From: Scalesia atractyloides | Taxonomy: Eukaryota; Streptophyta; Magnoliopsida; Asterales; Asteraceae | Length of the DNA stretch: 64,000 nucleotides | Direction of reading: 5' to 3' | Assembly (NCBI GenBank): GCA_947069175.1 | Contig: CAMTDV010000002.1 | Span: 5,993,054 to 6,057,053 of the forward strand | In this document: piece by piece, positions 22,758 through 31,469 of the stretch | Layout: every line of letters begins with the position of its first letter | Numbering within the stretch: the first letter of the stretch is position 1 | Notes under the pieces: model-generated | The model's database searches: none | Told to the model about the DNA's origin: nothing | What the model saw: the letters and a program-made list of their open reading frames with translations, nothing else | Program-made: the position numbers and the translations under genes

Positions 22758-23095
22758 ATTGACGCGGCTCAGAGCTGTTACCTTATATGTTGACGCGGCT
22801 TAAAGCCTTTATCTAGGCGGCTTAGAGCCGTTTCCGTACGGTCACCTGTTGACGCGGCTTAGAACGTATGTTTAGGCGGCTTTGAGCCGTTTCAACTATT
22901 GACGCGGCTTAGAGCCGTTTCACCTGTTGACGCGGCTTATAAAGCATGTTTAGGCGGCTTAGAGCCGTTTCCGGTATTGTTGACGCGACTTAGAACCACT
23001 TTTGAGGCGGCTTAGAGCCGTTTCCGTACCGTGACCTGTTGACGTGGCTTATAGCCGGTTCCATACACTGTTCAAGCCGTTTCCGTACCATCTAA
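22757..23095. repeat. Palindromic GCGGCTTAGAGCCG motif cluster, left
   Basis: Variants of TTGACGCGGCTTAGAGCCG and GAGCCGTTTCC recur about every 30-50 bp. The core CGGCT-TAG-AGCCG is a palindrome with a 3-base centre. The same motifs make up the inner parts of the terminal repeats and occur at 37085-37235, 38700-38745 and 39355-39665. They look like protein-binding sites of the MULE, but that is inference. Confidence 0.75.
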
Positions 23096-23100
23096 CCTAG

Positions 23101-23108
23101 TATAGATA
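23101..23108 (+). promoter_or_regulatory. TATA box candidate of tiny ORF copy 1
   Basis: TATAGATA lies 51 bp upstream of the ATG at 23159. The second copy has TATAAATA at the equivalent place (37243), and the leader between is nearly identical. Confidence 0.4.
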
Positions 23109-23158
23109 TTTAAGTGGTCTGTGTTTCAATTCTATCTCAAACACGAAAACAAAGCAAA

Positions 23159-23305
23159 ATGTGTTCCAAATTCATCCCGTATATCCATGCATGTAAGCTG
23201 GGCCAGAGGGATATTATGTTCAAGTGTGATGCAGAGGTGGCTATCATAACGACGTTTTTCTTAGCTTTAAAATCAATGGTGTCCGGTTTGAACCAGCGAA
23301 TGTAA
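23159..23305 (+). CDS. Tiny ORF copy 1 in the MULE, 48 codons, function unknown
   Basis: The ORF begins MCSKFIPYIHACKLGQ and includes a hydrophobic stretch AIITTFFLALK. I do not recognise it. It follows a TATA-like box and a short leader. The chromovirus at 23301 inserted in its second-last codon; because the LTR starts TGTAA, the frame now ends Met-stop, whereas it would have ended Arg-stop (stop at 34145-34147 on the far side). The length is therefore unchanged. A sister copy lies at 37301-37435. It could be a first exon of a larger gene; no donor site stands out. Confidence 0.4.
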   Translation: MCSKFIPYIHACKLGQRDIMFKCDAEVAIITTFFLALKSMVSGLNQRM

Positions 23306-23486
23306 CATTTGTCGAAAACGGGTTTTACCAAACCCGCTCCATTTTGTAATCGAATATCAAGTTATAAATGTTCGTTGCCTATTTATGCTTATTTTAATTT
23401 TTAATGATACATAATTAATAAACAAACTAAACCATAAAAGTTATAATTGATAAAAAGTATAAATAAAACAATTAAAAATAAAATGG

Positions 23487-23569
23487 GGCTGCCGGGACTC
23501 GAACCCGGGTCAACCGGGTTGTAACTCCAAAGATTTAACACTCACACGCATAACCACTCCGCCACTTGT
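23487..23569 (-). repeat. tRNA-Ser/Leu-like module in 5' LTR of element D
   Basis: On the minus strand it reads TGGCGGAGTGG (perfect A-box pattern) and GGGTTCGAGTCCCGGC (perfect B box) with a long middle region, as in tRNAs with a long variable arm. It lies about 190 bp inside the LTR start, facing against the element. Copies are at 31656-31737 and in all other LTRs of the family. Confidence 0.7.
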
Positions 23570-24411
23570 TTGTTTTCTGTCAACTCTAGGAAACAAATAA
23601 GACTTATATACAAACCTAGATGAACCGGTTGCGCCAACTGAAAACCGAAATCGGCTATTCAACCGTCTAAACGTTTGAATAATCGCGAATTCAGGTTTAT
23701 AACCGATGCACCGACAATTCTAATCAATTCAGACTTGAATTGACTTCAATTCTGATGATGATGGGTTTTATAACCGAAAATATCTCATAACCTGAATTAC
23801 TGCAATCAAAGATCTTCTCGCGACTCAGAAACATTCCACAAACCTCCAATTACATTTCCACACACTTTACAGTCCACCGGAGAAGTTTATTTTACTCGCC
23901 GGAAATTTCTGCAAGTTCGCCGGAAAACCGTATTCTTCCTCAAAACGGTAAGTCCTTCAATACCGTCGTAGTCTAACAATTGTTAAGCTATTTCTAACTC
24001 AAACCTTTCACTTGAAATCGAATTCAGACGCTACTATCGGATAATACCAGTTCGCCGGAAAAGTTCTGGAAATCTTTATTTTCATCTGTGAATCGGTAAG
24101 GACATTCAAACACTCTGTTAACGTTTGTTTATCACTTCAATTCCAAGATTAGCTAATCAAAACGGTTAATTGTCTTGTTCAGTTGAAGTGCACAAAAACA
24201 GAGACCGACACCTTGCCGGAATTCTGAAATAAACCGTTCATCGGTATGTTTACTTCTAACTATCGTTTCTGGCATTTCATATTAGATTGTACAATGTTTA
24301 TCAATCGAACTAAACAAGATATAACGGTGTAATCTACTGCCTGTAAAATCTAACGAAGAAGATGAACTGCGCTAACAATATAAGAATAATTAAAATTTGT
24401 ATTTTGAACGG

Positions 24412-24830
24412 GTTAGACACACAGTCCAGCGGTGGACTGTGTGCGAACAAAAACACGCATACGTCCCGAGTTCGATCCCTGATACACGCACCCTCTATGT
24501 AATAAAAACGTTTTATTTTTCTAACTGAACCGGGTTAATTCAAGTTAGTTGTTAAGTATAATAAAAAGTTGTATATTAACCAAGTTAGACACACAGTCCA
24601 GCGGTGGACTGTGTGTCACGTTAAACCACAGGTCCCGGGTTCGAGACCTGTGGAGTACACCGAGTCGTTACGTGGAATCTTTTTAAAATAAATGATTTTC
24701 GGATTAATCTAATTAGTATATAAATATAATTAAAAACAGAATTATTTCATGTTAGACACGTAGCTCAGTTGGTAGAGCTGCGTGCACGCGTACGGGAGGT
24801 CTCGGGTTCGAGCCTCACCCAGCGCATTTC
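24412..24830 (+). repeat. Three tandem tRNA-like modules in 5' LTR of element D
   Basis: GTTAGACAC starts lie at 24412, 24584 and 24751, spacing 172 and 167 bp, so the region is a diverged tandem triplication. The first two hairpins pair CACACAGTCCA with TGGACTGTGTG around GCGG; the third pairs CACGTAGCTC with GAGCTGCGTG. Each is followed by a B-box-like sequence (GAGTTCGATCCC, GGGTTCGAGACC, GGGTTCGAGCCT) and preceded by an AT-rich stretch with TATATAA-type sequence. Confidence 0.8.
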
Positions 24831-25950
24831 AGTCACACAATAAATCGGTCAACAAGTCAACAAGTCAACGGTCAACGGTCGCAAAAAGTCAACATCTTTT
24901 TATATTTTTATTTATTTAATTTAATTTAAAAATCAATTAAAAATACTTAAAAATAATGTTTTTAAAGATAGGAAATAGCCTTAAACTCGTAAAAATATAT
25001 CTAAAAATTCTATTAAAATCCTTAATAAAATCCGCTCATTTACTATATTTTCCGTTATTATTTAGGTTAGTTAATTTCTCGTTGTTCCGCTCTTACAACT
25101 CGTGCGCATCTCGCCATCTCCAATCAAACACACCCAATGTGAGTGAATCTTTACAAATTCCCCGTTTTAATCACGTTTTTGGGGTGTATCATGTGTTTTG
25201 CTATATATTATATTTAAATCATTGTGCATACATCATGTCATGAACAAAAGTGTATTCAGTTTGTTTCCACTGTTTGTGTGGTTATTGTTAGATTCAATTT
25301 ATTATTTTCAGTACATGCAATTTCATAGGCCGCCGCTCCCCATTACATTATGAGCGTGAACCTGGCGTGCCAACATACGATCGGCTCAGTTTGATTGAGC
25401 CTTGATCGCACAGACATTTTTCATTTTCAGTACATGCAATACGATCGGCTCCGTTTGATTGAGCCTTGATCGCACAGTTTCATTCATATTATTTATTGTA
25501 TGATGTTGGTATATTAATGTATGCTATCATATGTTATTGTATGTTATAGTTGTGACTGCTATTGCTGCTGTTTGATTATTTACATTTGCTCATTTATGAT
25601 TATGCACAATTTTTCATTGATAAACTAACAAGAAAATAAATAATAAATGTTTATCTAACAAGGTTCACTCGCCAACTTATGTTGACCCAAAAACCCCCAT
25701 TTTTACACATGATACAGGTGAACCAGCTGCAGCAAGAAACACATAGGATTGGACTAGAAGAACAAAATGATTTAGAGTTTGGAATTGTTTTGTTTGGTTA
25801 TTTTCTTTGTATTGTGTGGACATGTTTGGATTATTGGGAATGTAATTTTGACTTTAATAAATATGAAACATATTAGTAAATATCATGGGCTTTGGTGATA
25901 ACCCAATTATGCCCCGACTCTTATTCCGCTGCGGGTCGGGGTGTGACAAA

Positions 25951-25964
25951 TTGGTATCAGAGCC
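25951..25964 (+). other. Primer-binding site of element D
   Basis: TTGGTATCAGAGCC begins two bases after the 5' LTR and matches the complement of the initiator methionine tRNA 3' end. The leader from 25965 to 26757 is non-coding. Confidence 0.92.
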
Positions 25965-26757
25965 ATGACTATAGGGATATATGATAGGTTATTAGACCCT
26001 TAGAGCCTATACTATAGTTGATTAGAAATTTTTAAGATTTTTGTGTGTTACATGCCAAATTTCATGATGTTTATATGTTTTAAGTTAAATGTTACATTCA
26101 ATGTTATGCAAGCATGTTCATAAGTATATATTATCATATAATGCTTATCATGAATCATATTCTCATAACATATCATATCCATGAAAGCACACACCACATC
26201 ATGATTGCTTTTACAATGATTTTTGTGTTTTCAAATCTCATCAAAGTGAGTTCTCATGACGGGCATGTAGTAACTGGAAGGGTACCAGTACCGGTAGTCG
26301 GAACGTCCTGTCTAGGCTGGCATTCATATAAATCCAAAATAAAGGACCAGTTTGCCTACCTGGGGACTAACGATGAGAGTACGAAGTACCTATTAGGCCA
26401 AAGCATGCTATACCAAACGCCGTGTGAGCTAACCCCACTTTGAGTTGTCATTGTGTCTACACCTGGACACATTCCGACCATACATCTCGTAAACATATTT
26501 TGTGGTTTGCATTCGGGTGATGCGAGTGTTAAATCGCCAATACTAATGTGAATCCTACCAAGTCAATAGTCATGGGGGCCCACATGACTATACAGGTGAA
26601 GGTATGGGGGACATTTGAGGCCCAATATGAGCAAACCCAAGACATCCTATGGATGTAGTTGCATTATTGATATTTATGTTATTTTCATTTTCTTAAAGAC
26701 ACATGACACCTAAAAAGACTCCATTAACTCACAATCTTCTTATGTATGTTTCTGTAG

Positions 26758-27784
26758 ATGTCGTCTAGACAACAACGAGGGGGTAAAAGATCAGGAAGGT
26801 CTCACGAACGCTTGGCCACACAAATCGCGAAACAAATGGCCGTGGTGCTTCCTGACATTGTGGTTCAAGTACAACAAGCTCTCGCCACAAATCCCACTAA
26901 TCCTCCCCAACAACATGACCAGAACATCGACAACCCTCCTACCAGCAAGTGCTCATACAAACATTTCAAGTCCTGTGATCCTCCTAAATTTGAAGGGACT
27001 GAAGGTGTCACTGCTCTCCTCCATTGGTTTGAGGAAATGGAAAACACCTTCCTCAACTGCGACTGTCCTGAGGATCGCAAGGTTCGATACGCCACCGGGA
27101 GACTATTTGGAGTAGCTCTCACCTGGTGGAATACTGAAAAGGGGAAGAGGGGAATTGAGGATGCAATGGCCTTAACTTGGGATGAATTAAAAGAAATCAT
27201 GACTAGGCGTTTCTGTCCTAGGAGTGAAATTAAAAAGTTGGAGGACGAATTTCATTCTTTAAAGCAAAAGGAGGGTGATCATACCACCTATAACAAGAGG
27301 TTCTTAGAGTTGAACCAAATGGTCCCAAATTTGTTCACCCCAACTTATCGTTTGATCGAGCATTATATTCGAGGACTTCCCTCGAAAATTCAAGATTCAG
27401 TTCTCAGCACTTCACCAACAACACTTGAAGCTGCTATGGAACTAGCCACTGAACTGACCGAGAATCGAATTCCCAACGGTAAGTTTAAAGAAGAGAAAAA
27501 AGAAAGCCCCTGTTGAGGGACAAATTTCAAACCATTCCATCTCCTCCTCTAAGTTTGCTAACAAGAGGAAGCGCAACACCAGAAACTTCGCCGTTACTCA
27601 AACCAATTTCCCTATTCCTGCTGCACCTATTACCCAAGTCGCCCCTTCACCTACACCATACAAAAGACCCTACTCTGGCCCGTTACCAAAATGCAACCGC
27701 TGCCAATATCACCATTCTCCTGATTATCCTTGCCAACATTGCATCGGCTGTGGTCGCGCAGGTCATACTGTTCAAACCTGCCGC
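26758..27784 (+). pseudogene. Element D gag, one frameshift
   Basis: The frame starts MSSRQQRGGKRSGRSHER and carries the capsid core CDPPKFEGTEGVTALLHWFE to FCPRSEIKKLEDEFHSLKQK. It meets a stop at 27514-27516 after a frameshift in the A-rich GAAAAAAGAAAG tract near 27500, and then continues in another frame through a Cys/His-rich segment (CNRCQYHHSPDYPCQHC, then CGRAGHTVQTC) into the pol frame at 27785. Gag forms the particle that packages the RNA. Gag and pol were evidently one long frame. Only one indel separates this copy from an open frame. Confidence 0.88.
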
Positions 27785-30700
27785 ATGCCTCAGCGAACAA
27801 ACCGCCACCAGCCCTCAACCCAAACCCACCAACAAATAATGGGTCAAGCCCAACAACCCCTACTATTACCACCCACCCAACATTTAGCCCAAACATATTA
27901 CCAACCCAATTATCCTACGGTTCAACCTATGCGGGCTTGCTACAATTGCGGAGACCCAAGCCATTTCAGAAACACGTGTCCAAGGTTGGTAAACATTATT
28001 CATGCTCAGGCCCAAGCCAACCCGGTGAATCAAGCGAACCAAGCTCCTCCACCTGCAAGAGGAAGAGCTTTCAATATCAACGCTAATCAGGCTAGAGCTG
28101 ACGGCAATGTGGTTAACGGTACGTTCCTTATAAATGGTAGATATGCATCCATGTTGTTTGATACTGGTGCGGATAGAAGTTTTGTGTCCTTAGAATTTGA
28201 ACCTATCCTAAACCAAAATCGTGATAAGCTCATGGAATCCATAACGGTAGAAGTTGCTGACGGGAAACCGGTTTCATTAAACTCTATTATACGCAACTGT
28301 ACACTCACCTTAAACGACCACGACTTTTCAGTTCACCTTATTCCTATGAAGTTAGGAAGTTTTGACATCATAATTGGTATGGACTGGCTCAGTCAACATC
28401 AGGCAGAAGTTGTATGTCGAGAAAAATTTATACGTATTCCTCTTTCAAACGGTCAGACTCTTCGAATCTTTGGAGAAACCTCGTCGAAAGGGCTCAACTT
28501 AATGTCTTGTCTTCAAGCTCAAAAATATCTTCGCAAGAATTATGTTGCGTTTTTAGCTCATATCATCAAAATGGGAACCATGGAGAAGAAACTCGAAGAC
28601 ATTCCGGTAGTAAAAGATTTCCCGCAAGTTTTTCCTGACGACATTTCAGGACTTCCTCCAGTTAGAGAAGTCGAATTCCGTATTGATCTTATACCTGGTG
28701 CTACACCAGTTGCAAAATCTCCTTATAGGTTAGCCCCCTCTGAAATGCAAGAGCTAGCCAGTCAATTACAAGAGTTGACTGACAAGGGATTCATACGTCC
28801 TAGCTCCTCGCCTTGGGGTGCACCTGTCCTTTTTGTAAAGAAGAAAGACGGATCGTTTCGTATGTGTATCGACTACAGAGAGCTCAACAAATTAACAATC
28901 AAGAATCGCTATCCATTACCTCGCATTGATGATCTTCTTGACCAACTTCAAGGTGCCAGCTGCTTTTCAAAAATCGACCTTCGATCTGGTTATCATCAAC
29001 TTAGAGTACATGAAGAAGACGTCCCAAAGACCGCATTCCGAACTCGTTATGGCCATTATGAATTCATGGTCATGCCATTTGGTTTAACCAACGCTCCAGC
29101 AGTCTTCATGGACCTAATGAACAGAGTCTGCAAACCTTATCTTGATCGATTTGTTATAGTCTTCATCGACGACATTCTTATTTATTCAAAGTCTAAGTCT
29201 GATCATGAGCGTCATCTTCGACTCATCCTTACACTTCTAGAGAATGAAAAGCTTTACGCCAAATTCTCCAAATGCGAATTCTGGTTAAAAGAGGTGCAAT
29301 TCCTCGGACATGTAGTCAATGACAAGGGAATACATGTCGACCCCTCAAAGATCAAAGCGGTACAAGAATGGCAAGCTCCACGTACACCAACTGAAGTAAG
29401 ATCTTTTCTTGGTTTGGCTGGTTATTATCGTCGTTTCATTTCAAACTTCTCTCGCATTGCTGTACCACTCACGACTTTAACTCATAAGGGAAAACCTTTC
29501 ATATGGGGACCCAAGCAAGAAGAAGCCTTCCAAACCCTTAAACAAAAACTCTGTGATGCACCAATCCTCACTCTTCCTGAAGGTTGTGATGATTTCATGG
29601 TCTATTGAGACGCGACAGGGCAAGGATTAGGCTGCGTTTTGATGCAAAGAGGAAAAGTTATAGCTTATGCTTCGAGACAACTCAAGACACATGAGAAGAA
29701 CTACACCACCCATGACCTAGAACTTGGAGCTGTTGTGTTCGCTCTTAAGATATGGAGACATTATCTCTATGGTACTAAGTGTGAAATATACACTGACCAC
29801 AAGAGTCTTCAACATATCTTCAATCAACAAGAGTTAAACATGAGGCAACAAAGATGGGTTGAACTTCTAAATGACTACGACTGTGAAATTCGGTATCACC
29901 CTGGCAAAGCAAATGTGGTGGCTGATGCACTTAGTCGAAAGGGTTATGCAAACTCCATTCGTCTTCTATGTTCGCAAATCATAACTGACATTAAAGATCA
30001 AATTCGAGAAGCCCAACTTGTTTCAGTAACGGAAGATGATGTACGAAAGGAGATGTCCTGTGGAGCTGAACTTAAAATTGAAACTAAATCTGACGGTATT
30101 CTGTACTACCTAGATCGTATCTGGATTCCTGACCACAACAATCTTCGTGAAATCCTTATGAATGAAGCTTACAAAACGCGATACTCTATACACCCAGGAG
30201 CCGATAAGATGTATCAAGATCTACGATATACCTATTGGTGGTGGCCTGGAATGAAAAAGGATATTGCTGTTTTTGTTTCTAAGTGCCTTACATGTTCCAA
30301 GGTGAAAGCTGAACACCAAAGACCCTCAGGACTTCTGGTCCAACCTGAAATACCTGTATGGAAGTGGGAAAATATAACCATGGACTTCATTACCGGGTTA
30401 CCTTGCACTTCTGGTGGGTATGACACTATATGGGTAATAATTGACCGACTTACAAAATCAGCTCACTTTATTCCTATCCGCGAAGATTTCAAGAACGAAA
30501 AGCTAGCTCGTATTTATATCAGCGAAATCTTAAGCCGACATGGTGTACCGTTAAGCATTATTTCTGATCGTGATGGTCGTTTCACTTCACGAACATGGCA
30601 AGCAGTACAAGCCGCTATGGGTACGCGATTAGATCTCAGTACCGCCTATCATCCTCAAACTGATGGTCAATCTGAACGTACCATTCAAACTCTTGAAGAT

Positions 30701-31435
30701 ATGCTTCGAGCATGTGTCATAGACTTCAAGGGAAATTGGGACGCTCATCTACCATTAGTCGAACTTTCGTACAACAACAGCTATCATTCAAGCATCGGCA
30801 TGGCACCTTTTGAAGCCTTATATGGTCGTAAGTGCCGATCTCCAGTATGTTGGCACGAAATTGGGGAAGCTCAAATCACTGGTCCGGAATTGATTCAAGA
30901 AACCACAGACAAGATCCATCAAATTAGAAACAATCTTCTAGCGGCTCAAAGTCGTCAAAAGAGTTATGCAGATAAACGACGGAAGCCTTTAGAGTTTAAC
31001 ATTGGTGATCATGTACTTCTAAAAGTATCACCGTGGAAGGGAGTAGTTCATTTTGGTCAAAAAGGCAAGCTAGCACCACGCTACGTAGGACCTTTCAAGA
31101 TACTCAAAAGAGTAGGACCTGTAGCATACAAGCTTGATCTACCAGAAGAACTCAACAGGATTCATCCCACATTCCACGTATCAAACTTGAAGAAGTGCCT
31201 CGCTGATGAAAACCTCCACATTCCTCTGGAAGATATTCAGATTGATGAATCTATGCATTTTATTGAAAGACCAGTAGAGATCATGGATTTCGGAGAAAAA
31301 CGTCTACGACGAAGTCGCATTCCAATTGTTAGGGTACGCTGGGAGTCGAAACGGGGACCTGAGTTTACTTGGGAACGTGAAGACTCAATGCGTGAAAAAT
31401 ACCCGCATCTTTTTCCTACTACTTCTACTACTTAA
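27785..31435 (+). pseudogene. Element D pol with chromodomain, one nonsense codon
   Basis: Residues count from 27785. There is a zinc knuckle C52-x2-C-x4-H-x4-C65, a protease LFDTGADRSFVS (Asp126), an RT with KKDGSFRMCIDYRELNKL and VFIDDILIYS (Asp pair at about 462), then a TGA at 29606-29608 at the start of RNase H where the sister copy has TGC (Cys). Beyond it, RNase H, the integrase zinc region (HPGADKMY to CLTCSKVK), catalytic motifs TMDFITGLP, SDRDGRFTS and HPQTDGQSERT, and a C-terminal chromodomain (PVEIMDFGEKRLRRSRIP to RGPEFTWERED) are open to 31435. The chromodomain places it among chromoviruses. The product copies the RNA, cuts polyproteins and integrates DNA. Confidence 0.93.
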
Positions 31436-31454
31436 ATTTCGGGACGAAATTCCT

Positions 31455-31469
31455 AAAAGTAGGGGATAC
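31455..31469 (+). other. Polypurine tract of element D
   Basis: AAAAGTAGGGGATAC lies directly before the 3' LTR start at 31470 and primes plus-strand DNA synthesis in this class. The purine run is interrupted by T and C. Confidence 0.6.

Larger units (their letters stand above)
23301..25948 (+). repeat. 5' LTR of element D (2,648 bp)
   Basis: It runs from TGTAACATTTGTCG to GGGTCGGGGTGTGACA. It contains a minus-strand tRNA-like module (23487-23569), three plus-strand modules (24412-24830) and, near the 3' end, two copies of a 35-bp segment containing GGCTC(A/C)GTTTGATTGAGCC with short pairing arms (25380-25480). The promoter was not located with confidence; a TATA-like stretch is at about 25201-25212. 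Confidence 0.95.

Noticed and set aside
24956..25243. Plus-strand frame of 95 residues in the 5' LTR (and its copy at 33116)
   Set aside because: It lies in LTR sequence, is rich in Leu and Ser from AT-rich DNA, and is not kept in the other LTRs.
26865..27200. Minus-strand frame of 111 residues
   Set aside because: It is a shadow of the gag gene of element D on the other strand.
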